In this document: positions 8,687-18,056 of the stretch, piece after piece
How positions within the stretch are numbered: position 1 is the stretch's first letter
Layout of the letters: every line of letters begins with the position of its first letter
Source: an uncultured Muribaculaceae bacterium
Lineage (GTDB): Bacteria > Bacteroidota > Bacteroidia > Bacteroidales > Muribaculaceae
Assembly (NCBI GenBank): GCA_910586565.1
Contig: CAJUIT010000017.1
Coordinates: 1 to 64,000, forward strand
Reading direction: 5' to 3'
DNA: 64,000 nt
Notes under the pieces: generated by a model
What the model saw: the letters and a program-made list of their open reading frames with translations, nothing else
The model's database searches: none
Told to the model about the DNA's origin: nothing
Translations under genes and position numbers: made by a program

Positions 8687-8729
8687 AGCTGAAATGAATA
8701 ATTTGGTTGGATTGTAAAAACTTAACCGC

Positions 8730-8737
8730 AAAGTTAT
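8730..8737 (-). promoter_or_regulatory. -7 promoter box for the small lipoprotein
   Basis: TAACTTTG on the minus strand, 43 bases upstream of the start at 8686. Confidence 0.45.
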
Positions 8738-8798
8738 CCATTACTGCCCGTGCAAACTCCGATGCCGTGTAAACTATTATTTGGCGTTTTGCACAATA

Positions 8799-9035
8799 TT
8801 ATTTGGCATCGCTGCCGCCGTTGTTGAGCTCCTGACTGTAGATTTTGAAAAAATCCACCTCAAGAATACGCGAGAGTTCAAGAAGCAGTTCCGTGTCGAT
8901 TGACCTCCGTGAGAATATAGAATAAACGTTGTTGCGCACGCAACACAATTGTTCGGATAGCCATTTGACACTTCTGCCCTGCTCACGCATCGTTTGTCGA
9001 ACCAGATGTCCGATGTGAATGGTGTGTCGGGCCAA
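8799..9035 (-). CDS. XRE-family helix-turn-helix regulator, TTG start
   Basis: A 78-residue protein that is one HTH_XRE domain (IGHLVRQTMREQGRSVKWLS, then CCVRNNVYSIFSRRSIDTE, then LLLELSRILEVDFFKIYS). The C-terminal pattern ILEVDFFKIYS is typical of a Bacteroidota group of short XRE regulators. The likely start is TTG at 9035, because a TGA stop lies directly upstream and the next ATG at 8990 would remove the first helix. A complete promoter at 9145-9175 points at the gene, but the preceding HAD terminator lies between them. Confidence 0.8.
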   Translation of the reverse strand: MARHTIHIGHLVRQTMREQGRSVKWLSEQLCCVRNNVYSIFSRRSIDTELLLELSRILEVDFFKIYSQELNNGGSDAK

Positions 9036-9098
9036 TCAGCGGGTGTGGTGAGGTAAAGATAAAGACAATTCTGTGGAGCCTTCCTTATGAAGGACGTA

Positions 9099-9142
9099 AA
9101 AAAGGCTCAACTCACCGGGCCTTGACAGCGGGGTGAGTTGAG
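9099..9142 (-). terminator. Terminator after the HAD gene, lying inside the XRE leader
   Basis: CTCAACTCACC (minus strand) pairs with GGTGAGTTGAG, followed by CC and six T. It ends the HAD transcript, but also lies just downstream of a full promoter that reads toward the XRE gene. Confidence 0.75.
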
Positions 9143-9144
9143 TG

Positions 9145-9175
9145 CAAAGTTAATGATATTTGGAATTTAATCAAA
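9145..9175 (-). promoter_or_regulatory. Promoter toward the XRE gene
   Basis: On the minus strand TTTG (9172-9175) is followed after 19 bases by TAACTTTG (9145-9152), a perfect Bacteroidales -33/-7 pair. Confidence 0.65.
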
Positions 9176-9180
9176 ATGGC

Positions 9181-9795
9181 TCAGTTGGCCGGCATGAGGT
9201 CGATGAACTCCGAACCGGGGGGAACGTGCACTGCACGGAACCCGAGAGCGGCACCTTTGCGGCAATTGTCGGCCGAATCGTCGAAGAACACGGTTTCCTC
9301 GGGAACCACGCCGAAATCAGCCACCACTTTGTCGAAAATGGCACGCTCGGGCTTGCAGCATCCGGCCTCAAACGATGTGACGATGCCGTCGAAGTAGTCC
9401 TCACGTTTCATGCCCTCCTGTTCAAACTCGCGCTTGAGCGATTGCTGCCACATGATGGGGTTGGTGTTGGAGATGACGTAGAGTTTCAGCCCGCGTCCGC
9501 GCAATTGGCGCAACGCCTCAAGTCGATGGCGCGGAATGCCTGTTATGAACGCATTGAATGCATCGTCAATTTGGTCGTCGGAAACCTCACCGGGAATGTG
9601 CCGGCGCATTTCATCCCTGAATTCTGCGGGGGTGATTTTCCCCTCCTCAATCAAAAGGAAAGGGCCTTTCTGCCCGTAGTCACCGAGATAATCGGCGATG
9701 TCGGCAAACCCGAGTTTCTGAAAAGCGGCCACACAATCTTCGCGGTGAATATCCACGATTACGCCGCCGAGGTCAAATAACAATGCTTTTATCAT
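9181..9795 (-). CDS. HAD-superfamily phosphatase (HAD-IA, YihX-like)
   Basis: A 204-residue protein. Motif I is LFDLGGVIVD at about 5-14, with the usual second Asp; the alpha-helical cap lies at about 20-80; motif II is VISNTNP; motif III is the CCKPERAIF lysine; motif IV is VFFDDSADN near 175. The series resembles HAD-IA sugar-phosphate phosphatases such as YihX. The exact substrate is unknown. It is alone on the minus strand with a terminator directly downstream. Confidence 0.85.
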   Translation of the reverse strand: MIKALLFDLGGVIVDIHREDCVAAFQKLGFADIADYLGDYGQKGPFLLIEEGKITPAEFRDEMRRHIPGEVSDDQIDDAFNAFITGIPRHRLEALRQLRGRGLKLYVISNTNPIMWQQSLKREFEQEGMKREDYFDGIVTSFEAGCCKPERAIFDKVVADFGVVPEETVFFDDSADNCRKGAALGFRAVHVPPGSEFIDLMPAN

Positions 9796-9886
9796 CCGAA
9801 TCAGTCAAGCTAATTTGAGAGAGCGCGATTAACAATGTGAGAGTTTGATTAAAAAGTCCTTGTTGGAATTACAGAGTGAGAGGGGG

Positions 9887-10891
9887 TTATTCCACCGTCC
9901 AGGTGTCGCCGGCGAGAATCATGTCGCGCAACGTGGTGAAGCCCTTGCGCGCACGCACCGTCTCCACTTGCTTCGACACCTCCTCATCGTAGGCCGGAGC
10001 CTCCACATCGCGAATCACGCCGATTGCGAGGGGGAGGTCATGCCCGTCCATCATGGCGAGTTGCTGATGCAGGAAGTTGGAGGGGGTGTGGGCATCGTGA
10101 ACCAGCACATCGTCGATGGTGTAGCCGTCCTTGCCGATTTCCACAGCTTTCACCAGAAAACCGTCGCGCACAAGCCCCTTGTCGTTGTTCTTTCCGAAAA
10201 TCATCTTTTCTCCATGACGGAGATGAATCGTGCGCTCGGCGCGGAATTCGCGGTCGGCCACGAAAGCATGGATGCCGTTGTTGAAAATCATGCAGTTCTG
10301 CAGAATCTCCACCACCGACGCCCCTTTGTGACGCGCGGCGGCAACAAGCACCTCCTGCGATGTTGCCAGCTCCACGTCAATGCTGCGGGCAAAGAAATTG
10401 CCGCGTGCACCGAACACCAGCTCGGCGGGAATGAAGGGGTCCTCGGTCGTTCCGTAGGGCGATGATTTCGAAACAAATCCGCGCTCCGACGTGGGGGAAT
10501 ACTGCCCCTTGGTCAAGCCGTAAATCTTGTTGTTGAGCAACAGCATGTTGATGTCGACATTGCGGCGGATGGCATGGATGAAGTGGTTGCCGCCGATGGC
10601 AAGGCCGTCGCCGTCGCCCGAAATCTGCCACACGGTCATTTCGGGATTTGCCACCTTGAAGCCTGTGGCAACAGCGGCTCCACGCCCGTGAATGGTGTGG
10701 AAACCGAAGGTGTTCATGTAGTAGGGTAGTCGCGATGAGCACCCGATGCCCGAGATTACCGCAGTTTTTTCGGGAGCCACCTCAAGCGTGGCCATAGCTT
10801 TATGCAGAGAGTTGAGCACGGCATGGTCGCCGCAGCCCGCACACCAGCGCACCGGCTGGTCGCTCTTATAGTCTTGTGGTTTGAAACACAT
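9887..10891 (-). CDS. korB: 2-oxoglutarate (2-oxoacid):ferredoxin oxidoreductase, beta subunit
   Basis: A 334-residue thiamine-pyrophosphate subunit. Cys in RWCAGCGDHAVL near residue 18, GIGCSSRLPYY at about 49-59 and the TPP/magnesium motif GDGDGLAIGGNH at about 92-103 mark the beta subunit of the Kor/Por family. With KorA it converts 2-oxoglutarate and CoA to succinyl-CoA, CO2 and reduced ferredoxin in the cytoplasm of anaerobes. It starts about 30 bases after the korA stop and belongs to the same operon. The length is normal. Pyruvate or another 2-oxoacid remains possible as substrate, but the alpha/gamma fusion favours Kor. Confidence 0.92.
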   Translation of the reverse strand: MCFKPQDYKSDQPVRWCAGCGDHAVLNSLHKAMATLEVAPEKTAVISGIGCSSRLPYYMNTFGFHTIHGRGAAVATGFKVANPEMTVWQISGDGDGLAIGGNHFIHAIRRNVDINMLLLNNKIYGLTKGQYSPTSERGFVSKSSPYGTTEDPFIPAELVFGARGNFFARSIDVELATSQEVLVAAARHKGASVVEILQNCMIFNNGIHAFVADREFRAERTIHLRHGEKMIFGKNNDKGLVRDGFLVKAVEIGKDGYTIDDVLVHDAHTPSNFLHQQLAMMDGHDLPLAIGVIRDVEAPAYDEEVSKQVETVRARKGFTTLRDMILAGDTWTVE

Positions 10892-10921
10892 GGTTATGTG
10901 GCGTTTAATTGGATTGGAGAG

Positions 10922-12787
10922 TTATTTTTTCAAGCCTTTGCCCGTTTTAACGGCATCGACAATCTCGTGAACCATAAATGGCTGCCCTTCCACCTTGTTG
11001 TAGCGTTCGATAAACACATCGGGGAAACGGGCCTGCAGGTAATCGGCAAACTGACCGGTGTTGAGCTCGGCCACAATCACGCGCTTGAAACGGCGCAGAA
11101 TCTCGCCCGTGTTGCGCGGGAGAGGATTGATGTAGCGGAACTGCGCCAAAGCCACTTTAACCCCTTCGCGGTTAAGCTCCTCGGCAGCTGTATAGAGATG
11201 GCCGAATGTGCCGCCCCATCCCACAATGAGGGTGTCGGCTTCGGGGGAGTCGCACAGCACCTCCTGCAGGGGGATGTTGTTGGCAACCCGTGCCACTTTC
11301 TCGCGGCGAATCTCAATCATGCGGGCATGGTTGGCGGGGTCGTTGGATATGGCACCCGTGTTTACATCCTTCTCCAATCCGCCCAGACGGTGGGTGAGAT
11401 TGTCACGGCCGGGGATGGCCCAATAGCGGCCGAGGGTCTCCTCATCGCGCATATAGGGCTTCCACCCCTCGCGCTTTTCTTCGGGAACATAAGGCACCTT
11501 TATCTCGGGATAATCGGCAGCTTCGGGAATGCGCCACGCCGATGAGCCGTTGCCGATGAAAGCATCGCTGAGAAGTATCACCGGAGTCATGTGCTCGATG
11601 GCAATGCGCGAAGCCTCGAATGCCATGTCGAAACAGTTTGTGGGCGAAGTGGGAGCCACAACCACCAGCGGAGATTCGCCGTTGCGACCATAGAGAGCCT
11701 GATTGAGGTCGGTCTGCTCGGTTTTGGTAGGCAACCCCGTTGAGGGACCACCACGCTGCACGTCGATAACAACCAGCGGGAGCTCGGCCATGACGGCAAG
11801 GCCGATAGCCTCACCCTTCAGCGCCAGACCCGGGCCCGAGGTTGATGTGACACCGAGCGAGCCGGCGAAAGAGGCACCGATGGCCGAGCATACGCCGGCA
11901 ATCTCATCCTCCATCTGGCAGGCTTTCACCCCGAGGTCCTTGCGTTTGGCAAGTTCATGCAGAATGTCGGTGGCGGGAGTGATGGGATAGCTACCGAGAA
12001 AGAGCGGACGGCCCGATTTCTCCGAAGCCATTATCAAGCCCCATGCTGTGGCCTCGTTACCCTTGATGTCGGTGTAGACACCGGGCTTGATTTCGTCGGT
12101 GTCGATGCGGAATGTCGAAACCGAGGCATGAATGTTGTGACCATAGTCATAGCCGGCACGCAACACCTTGGCGTTGGCCTCGGCGATGGCAGGTTTCTTT
12201 GCAAATTTCTCCTGCAACATTTTGCGGGCATTCTCCTCGGGACGGTCAAAGAGCCAGCAAAGCAAGCCGAGAGTGAAAATGTTGCGGCATTTGAGAATCG
12301 ATTTGTTATCCATTCCCGAGTCGGCCAAAGCGGCCTTAGTCATGGTGGTGACAGGCACCTCAACAACCTGGGCATGGATGCCGAGTTCCTTTATCGGGTC
12401 GGAGGTTTCAAAGAGGGCTTTTTTAAGACCCTCCTCCTTGAAAGAGTCAATATCGAGAATTATCACCCCGTTGGGTTTCAAAAACTTGTAGCTCTGTTTG
12501 AGAGCCGCGGGGTTCATGGCAACCAGCACATCGCACTCGTCGCCCGGAGTGTGCACGCCGCTGCCGACACTCACCTGAAAACCGCTCACACCGCCAAGCG
12601 AGCCCTGCGGGGCGCGGATTTCGGCAGGATAGTCGGGGAAGGTGGAAACTGAGTTACCCAGTCCGGCCGACACATTCGTAAAGATATTGCCTGCCAGCTG
12701 CATGCCGTCGCCCGAGTCGCCCGAAAAGCGCACTGCGACCTTTTCCATCGACCGCACGTGGCGGCCCGGTTCAATCGTGTTATCCAT
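10922..12787 (-). CDS. korA: 2-oxoglutarate (2-oxoacid):ferredoxin oxidoreductase, alpha subunit with fused gamma domain
   Basis: A 621-residue protein. The gamma domain at about residues 15-190 has GDSGDGMQLAGNIF near 24-37 and EIRAPQGSLGGVSGFQV. The alpha pyrimidine-binding domain at about 215-420 has SYPITPATDILHELA and MEDEIAGVCSAIGASFAGS. The C-terminal domain has GWGGTFGHLYTAAEEL. Fusion of gamma to alpha is usual in Bacteroidota. It is first in the operon with korB. It supplies reduced ferredoxin and links the reductive or oxidative TCA branch. Confidence 0.92.
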   Translation of the reverse strand: MDNTIEPGRHVRSMEKVAVRFSGDSGDGMQLAGNIFTNVSAGLGNSVSTFPDYPAEIRAPQGSLGGVSGFQVSVGSGVHTPGDECDVLVAMNPAALKQSYKFLKPNGVIILDIDSFKEEGLKKALFETSDPIKELGIHAQVVEVPVTTMTKAALADSGMDNKSILKCRNIFTLGLLCWLFDRPEENARKMLQEKFAKKPAIAEANAKVLRAGYDYGHNIHASVSTFRIDTDEIKPGVYTDIKGNEATAWGLIMASEKSGRPLFLGSYPITPATDILHELAKRKDLGVKACQMEDEIAGVCSAIGASFAGSLGVTSTSGPGLALKGEAIGLAVMAELPLVVIDVQRGGPSTGLPTKTEQTDLNQALYGRNGESPLVVVAPTSPTNCFDMAFEASRIAIEHMTPVILLSDAFIGNGSSAWRIPEAADYPEIKVPYVPEEKREGWKPYMRDEETLGRYWAIPGRDNLTHRLGGLEKDVNTGAISNDPANHARMIEIRREKVARVANNIPLQEVLCDSPEADTLIVGWGGTFGHLYTAAEELNREGVKVALAQFRYINPLPRNTGEILRRFKRVIVAELNTGQFADYLQARFPDVFIERYNKVEGQPFMVHEIVDAVKTGKGLKK

Positions 12788-12855
12788 GGTAGGTTATTTA
12801 ACGTCAATTTCAACATCCTTTGGTGCGGATATACGTCAGCCAAAGGGGATATGCG

Positions 12856-12863
12856 CAAAGTTA
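12856..12863 (-). promoter_or_regulatory. -7 promoter box of korAB
   Basis: TAACTTTG on the minus strand, 69 bases upstream of korA. No well-spaced -33 box was found. Confidence 0.4.
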
Positions 12864-12962
12864 AGTGTTTTTCCCAAAATAACCTACAAATTAAAATCTT
12901 AAAAAATCACGCCGTTCAAATATGCGCATATTATGCAATCCACCCCTCCCGGCGCATGCAGA

Positions 12963-13008
12963 AAGGCGGCATGTCGAAATGTTTGGAACATTTGCGACAC
13001 ACCGCCTT
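12963..13008 (-). terminator. Hairpin downstream of the T9SS-type gene, GGCGGTGTGTC family
   Basis: AAGGCGGTGTGTCG pairs with CGACATGCCGCCTT, with a further 7-bp inner stem. It lies about 60 bases after the stop of the large minus-strand gene. The T tract is weak, so termination efficiency is uncertain. Confidence 0.55.
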
Positions 13009-13066
13009 AACAGATAATATTTTCAAGCTTTTAACCTATCTATATCAAGATAGGAGGGAACTTTCA

Positions 13067-16000
13067 TCATGGAACGAGCACCTTGGCAGTGCGGTTGCCG
13101 GCAGTGACGATGTAGACTCCGCAAGGAGCGGCAACCGTCATCACATCCTTCCCGTCGGCGGCTGCAACAACACGCCCGAGCGCATCGGTGACAACAACCT
13201 TGCATCCGGCTGCACCCTTGATGAGGATTTCTCCGCGACGGCTTGTTACGGTCAGCGCCACGGCAGCCTCAACATCAGCGATGCCTGAAGTGGTGACCTT
13301 CACGGCATTGCCGGGACGAGATTCGCCCGACTCACCATAATGGGCTGTCACGGCATAGAGGGCGCCATCGAGCGGCAGGGGCTCAACATCGGTGAAGCTT
13401 CGCTCTTTCACGGGGAGTTCATTCACTTTCACTCCGTCGCGGTAAACGTTGTAACCCTCGAGAATCAGACTCGATTTTCCGTCGGGAACGTAGGTTACAT
13501 CATCAATGTTAATCATCAACCCGTAGGTTTTGGTGTAGCGGATTGCAAAGCGCAAGGCTCCGGCGGGGAGTTTGAACGAATAAGCGGTCCAGGTGCCGGC
13601 CACACTTTCAACGGTTCCGGCAATGCGGAAATCGGCGGGGTCGGTTGAGTCGACAGTCGAATACCACACCTCGAAGCTCTCGGCAGCCTCGGCCAAATTG
13701 AGCGAGCGGGCAAGCATGCTCACTGTCTGTTCGCCGCCATAGAGCAGAGGCGACACAGCCCAATCATTGTTGGCGATGTAGGGGAGATTGTCATCGGTGG
13801 GACGCAGATTGAATATCGACGCCAGATATTTGTTGCCCGAAGCGGCCGCGAAATCGCTTACAAGTCCGGGATAGCTTGCATCCATCACAAACCATGCCAG
13901 CTGCGAGTTATATTCGATGCCGGGGAATGCCACCTGACCCACAAGTCCGATTCCGGCCTTGTCAAGGTCAACGAAAGTCCACCCGTTGTCGCCGGTTTTG
14001 TTCCACGATTCAAACGACTCGAAGGTCTCGGTAACTGCATCGGGGATAGCTGCGGCGAGGTCGGGTTCATCCCATGTGAGCTTCACACCGTCGTCGGCGA
14101 GCGAGCCGCGCAGATTCACGGGCACGGGATGCGAATTCAGCTTCAGTTGAGCCACAACCTTTGCCGAGCTGTTGTCTTCGGGCTCGGTGTCGGCAGAATA
14201 TTCCAGAACCGCTTGGTATTCAAGCGTCTCATCATGAGTTACATTAAGTAACTGAGTGAAATTAAACACTTGTGATTCACCCGCGGGGAGAACCTCCGAG
14301 GGGGTGACTGTTTCAATCACGCTGCCGTTGCGCAGAAGTTTCACCGAATAGCCCGAAGCATCACTCAGCGACATGTTCTCCACAATTGCCGACACGGTGA
14401 ACTCAACATCGGGATAAACCACGGCGGGAACCGAAAGCGCACCCATGCGCAGGTTGCAGCCCGAAAGCTCAACCACCTGAATGTTGTCGACAAGAGTGAA
14501 TTTGCGGGTGCGTGTCACGCCGCGCAGTTCAAACTGCACATCTTTGCCCACATAATTATTGAGCGGAACCACAACGGGATACCATCCGTCGGCATCGCCG
14601 AGCTGCGACATCACCGCTGTGTGCACGGGAGTGAAGTCGGCACTTCCGGTGCTCACACCCACCTCAATCTCATTGAGGTCGGCATCGCTGCCGGTGATGT
14701 TGTAGGTGTAGAACACCAATGCGGGATTAGTGGCCGAAGCGAGGGATATCTTGCCGGTGAACAGCGACGCATCCGACCCGGCAAACTCGCCGAACATACC
14801 GGCCATGCCGTTATCGGCATCCTGTGTGGGGATTCCCGATTGGTCGTCATAGAGACTCCATGCAGCCTGACGGTTGTCGGTGCGGATTATAGTATTTGTA
14901 TAACCCGAGGCAAACGATTCGCGGTAAGGCACGGTGTAGGAGGCTCCTACGGCGATTGTTGCCGACAATGTGCGGCGCGCTTCGCCACCTGCGGTGTGGG
15001 GAATCACTGCATAGTAGACAAATTCCTGTTCTTTCCCGGGGGCAACCGCGGTGAATGTGTGGAAGGGGGTGGGAAGGTCTTCAGCAACTACAACCGGCGA
15101 ATCACCGTCGCTGGGAGCATAGATGTTATATTTAACCAACGACGGATTCAGCGGATTTCCATTCTTGTCGGTGTTTACGGGTGCCCATGAAAGGCGCACC
15201 TCACCGGGAACCGATGTCTCCTCGATGTTCACCCATGCGGTGGAAGCGGGTTCGTTGGCTCCGATATACACTTTGGTGTCGACGGCACGCCCGGCTCCGG
15301 CACTGCTGAAGGGGATGATTTCATATTTGTATTCACCGTCGGCATCCACGCGGTCGGTATAGCTCAGAGATGCGCCGGGTGTCGGGGCGGGGAAGCTCTT
15401 CACAACTGTGCCGTCGCGTTTCACATCAATGCGCATAAGGCTTTCAAGCACAGAACCGTCAACAGCCTTTGTGGGGGCATTAAAGCTTATTTCGGCACTC
15501 AAATCGCCGTTGAAGTCGGGGGTGACAGTAAGGTTTTCTACCACAGCGGGAATCACAGCATCCACACCTGCACCGATTGAGATGGCATCGGCGAAGAGGA
15601 AGAATCCGTCGTAAGCACCTGTTATGCCGTGAATACCCACAAAATATGTACCGGTCTCTTCCGGCACCAGATAATAGACGAAATCTTCGGCGGTGCGGCA
15701 TTTGATTACCTGCGGAGCCATCAGCTCTTCGGTAAGAGCCGTCGGGTCGGAGTCCTTACCCCATTTGATTTCAACCTTTTCGGGGTTGCCCATGTAGGTG
15801 CGGAGTGTGGCGGTAAACTTATACATCTTCCCCTGCTCAAGCTTCACAGGGGGTGTAATCAACCAGTCATTATTATCGACGGTTGAGCTGCATTTGAGCG
15901 ACAGGGCATTGAGGTTGCCGTTCCATTCCCAAGTGATGCCGTCGTTGTTGACATCGACAATTGTGTAGGCCTCGAGTTTGTCGGCTCCGGTGAATGCATT

Positions 16001-17578
16001 GGTATAAGGTGTTGCAAGCGAGCCAATCCAGAACTTGCGTGAGGTGGATTCGGCCGACACGTTATTGCCCGAGCGAGCGGTCACAACGTAGCTGTAGCCC
16101 ACGAGTGAGCCTGTTGCATCGGGTGTGTCGGTTACCGAGGTTTCCTTTGTGCCGTCGGCGATTATTTTGCCGTCGGGCAAACGCTTCACGGTGTAGGTGA
16201 TGTTGTCGGCATCGATATAGCCGCCGTTGGCCGATTCGGTCACGGGTTCCCAGCTAAGAGTAACCACGCCGTTGCTGATTGCAGCGGTGAGTTGCGGTGC
16301 CACGGGGAGGTCGTTGCCAACAAACATCGTAGCTTCCGTTGCCGGACCATCGCCGAATGCGTTGGAGGCATACACTTTGAATGTATAGCTGCCGGGGGCC
16401 GACAGAGTGACAGGCACGCTGACTGCCTCGCCGTAAGCTTTCGCCCCCGAAGCCGCTGTGGTTCCGTTGGTCTCAACTACGTAGGAGATATTCCCTGTGC
16501 CGGCCTCGCCGCCGAAAGTGGTGGAAGGCATGGTAAACGACACGTTGCCGCTGAGTGAACCTCCTGTAAAATCGAGCGACAGGTCGGTCACAACATCGGG
16601 AGCCGCATCATCGGCATCGGGAGCGGGAATAAACATTCCCACAACCTCCTGATTAAGCGGGAAATTGTAGAGAAGAGTGGGTGTGCCGGTGGCAAGGTCG
16701 ATTTCATAGAGAGCGCCAACGGGGTCGATTGTCACGGCATAGTACATGCGCCCGGTGCGCGAGTCGATGCAAGCCGACGAGGGGTGGGTGGCCACCAGAC
16801 CGGTGCGCCCGATGAGCCGCATTCCGCCATAAAATTTGTCAATAATGTAGAGGTCGCCCAACTCGTCGATTGCATAGAGCTCACCTTTGCGCGAGCATGC
16901 CACAGCACTCCACATGCGGTCGAGCGGTTTGATGGCTGTGCGGGTGAGTTTGGTGTAATCAACCGTACCGAACACATAGCCTGTATTAGTGTCATTGCGG
17001 AAGCAACCGTAGATGTTGCCGGTGGTGCGGTCGTAGGCCACGCCGGTTGAAATCATGGGAATCTCAGCCATGCGCCAGCTTTTTTCATTCCATGTGGCAG
17101 TGTCGTAGGAGCATACATAAACATAATAGTAGCCATTGCTCTCCACGAAGTAGCACGACCAATAGGTGTCACCCACCGCCACACCGCCCGCCGTAGCGTC
17201 GATGTGCTGATTTCCCATGCGGGTGAAAGGCACCGACGGGGATGTGCCTATGCGGTAAACACCAACCTCATTGTTGTTGATTGTCCAACCGTCGGCATAG
17301 ATAACGCTGCCGTAGAATTCGGGGAGATTTTGCGCCGCACGGCCGAATGATTTCCACGATGGTATCGGAGCCGGATTTGCAAAACGCGACACCGATTCAA
17401 ATCGGCTTGCCACCCGTGCAAGGGTGCCGGGAGTGGCGGGAACGGCTCTCAACGGCACTGTGGTTGTTGTCTGCTCACAGCGGCGGGGAGCCTGCTCATG
17501 ACTGACAGATGCCGCCGCCGTGACGGCCGAGGCTGCCAAAGTCACACTCATTGCAATTGAAAAGAGAATGTGTTTCAT
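13067..17578 (-). CDS. Giant secreted multi-domain protein with fibronectin III-like repeats and T9SS-type C-terminal tail
   Basis: A 1503-residue protein. The signal peptide at about 1-25 begins MKHILFSIAMSVTLAASAV. A beta-propeller-like N-terminal region at about 50-330 has repeated YDRTTGNIYG, GELYAIDELG and SRTGRMYYAV blades. Fibronectin type III-like domains follow (for example LTAAISNGVVTLSWEPV and RGSLADDGVKLTWDEP), alternating with jellyroll choice-of-anchor domains (NDWLITPPVKL, NNDWAVSPLLYGGEQ). The last 60 residues (ALGRVVAAADGKD ... APCGVYIVTAG) look like a type A T9SS sorting domain, so it is probably exported across the outer membrane and attached to the surface. ATG 17578 starts the signal peptide. 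Binding target unknown. Confidence 0.82.
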   Translation of the reverse strand: MKHILFSIAMSVTLAASAVTAAASVSHEQAPRRCEQTTTTVPLRAVPATPGTLARVASRFESVSRFANPAPIPSWKSFGRAAQNLPEFYGSVIYADGWTINNNEVGVYRIGTSPSVPFTRMGNQHIDATAGGVAVGDTYWSCYFVESNGYYYVYVCSYDTATWNEKSWRMAEIPMISTGVAYDRTTGNIYGCFRNDTNTGYVFGTVDYTKLTRTAIKPLDRMWSAVACSRKGELYAIDELGDLYIIDKFYGGMRLIGRTGLVATHPSSACIDSRTGRMYYAVTIDPVGALYEIDLATGTPTLLYNFPLNQEVVGMFIPAPDADDAAPDVVTDLSLDFTGGSLSGNVSFTMPSTTFGGEAGTGNISYVVETNGTTAASGAKAYGEAVSVPVTLSAPGSYTFKVYASNAFGDGPATEATMFVGNDLPVAPQLTAAISNGVVTLSWEPVTESANGGYIDADNITYTVKRLPDGKIIADGTKETSVTDTPDATGSLVGYSYVVTARSGNNVSAESTSRKFWIGSLATPYTNAFTGADKLEAYTIVDVNNDGITWEWNGNLNALSLKCSSTVDNNDWLITPPVKLEQGKMYKFTATLRTYMGNPEKVEIKWGKDSDPTALTEELMAPQVIKCRTAEDFVYYLVPEETGTYFVGIHGITGAYDGFFLFADAISIGAGVDAVIPAVVENLTVTPDFNGDLSAEISFNAPTKAVDGSVLESLMRIDVKRDGTVVKSFPAPTPGASLSYTDRVDADGEYKYEIIPFSSAGAGRAVDTKVYIGANEPASTAWVNIEETSVPGEVRLSWAPVNTDKNGNPLNPSLVKYNIYAPSDGDSPVVVAEDLPTPFHTFTAVAPGKEQEFVYYAVIPHTAGGEARRTLSATIAVGASYTVPYRESFASGYTNTIIRTDNRQAAWSLYDDQSGIPTQDADNGMAGMFGEFAGSDASLFTGKISLASATNPALVFYTYNITGSDADLNEIEVGVSTGSADFTPVHTAVMSQLGDADGWYPVVVPLNNYVGKDVQFELRGVTRTRKFTLVDNIQVVELSGCNLRMGALSVPAVVYPDVEFTVSAIVENMSLSDASGYSVKLLRNGSVIETVTPSEVLPAGESQVFNFTQLLNVTHDETLEYQAVLEYSADTEPEDNSSAKVVAQLKLNSHPVPVNLRGSLADDGVKLTWDEPDLAAAIPDAVTETFESFESWNKTGDNGWTFVDLDKAGIGLVGQVAFPGIEYNSQLAWFVMDASYPGLVSDFAAASGNKYLASIFNLRPTDDNLPYIANNDWAVSPLLYGGEQTVSMLARSLNLAEAAESFEVWYSTVDSTDPADFRIAGTVESVAGTWTAYSFKLPAGALRFAIRYTKTYGLMINIDDVTYVPDGKSSLILEGYNVYRDGVKVNELPVKERSFTDVEPLPLDGALYAVTAHYGESGESRPGNAVKVTTSGIADVEAAVALTVTSRRGEILIKGAAGCKVVVTDALGRVVAAADGKDVMTVAAPCGVYIVTAGNRTAKVLVP

Positions 17579-17667
17579 GTGATGGTTTGGGTGTGGGTTG
17601 CTTACAGGTTTAACGTAGTTGACTAAAAACAATCCGCAAAATGTTGCATTTTTCCGCGCGATATTGG

Positions 17668-17698
17668 CAAAGATACAACAACATGCTTGCAATCCAAA
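17668..17698 (-). promoter_or_regulatory. Promoter of the giant secreted protein
   Basis: Minus strand TTTG (17695-17698), 19-base spacer, TATCTTTG (17668-17675): a perfect Bacteroidales promoter about 90 bases upstream of the start. Confidence 0.7.
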
Positions 17699-17772
17699 AC
17701 ATTTTGACACAAATTTTAGCAAAACTTTTGCCACAGCGTCAACTATGAGTTCCGGCAGGCAACATCCCGGGC

Positions 17773-17810
17773 AAAAAATTATGGCGCGCTCCTTGCGGAA
17801 CGCGCCATAA
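17773..17810 (-). terminator. Terminator of tRNA-Leu(TAA)
   Basis: Minus-strand TTATGGCGCG pairs with CGCGCCATAA across a short loop and is followed by six T. Confidence 0.85.
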
Positions 17811-17829
17811 TTGTCTGTCAGTTAAAGAG

Positions 17830-17913
17830 TAGTCGAAGTGGGACTCGAACCCACACAGCCGCAATGGCCAAAGGATTTTAAGTCCTTCGTGTCTACCATT
17901 CCACCATTCGACC
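17830..17913 (-). tRNA. tRNA-Leu (TAA anticodon)
   Basis: The cloverleaf on the minus strand has a 7-bp acceptor stem (17907-17913 with 17831-17837, first pair G-T), anticodon loop CTTAAAA giving anticodon TAA, a long variable arm and T arm GGGTTCGAGTCCC. It is flanked by its own promoter and terminator. CCA is not encoded. Confidence 0.93.
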
Positions 17914-17974
17914 AACCTTGACCCGGAGGGCACATCCGCTCACGGATGCACGTTTTATCCTCCTGTGGTGAGCG

Positions 17975-18006
17975 CAAAGGTAGTGATAATTTATCAATCA
18001 CGCAAA
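17975..18006 (-). promoter_or_regulatory. Promoter of tRNA-Leu(TAA)
   Basis: Minus strand TTTG (18003-18006), 20-base spacer, TACCTTTG (17975-17982), about 62 bases upstream of the mature tRNA end. Confidence 0.65.
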
Positions 18007-18056
18007 ACTCACCTTGCCAATTCGTTTAAATAAACGGCTCAATCAAACGTCCCCGA

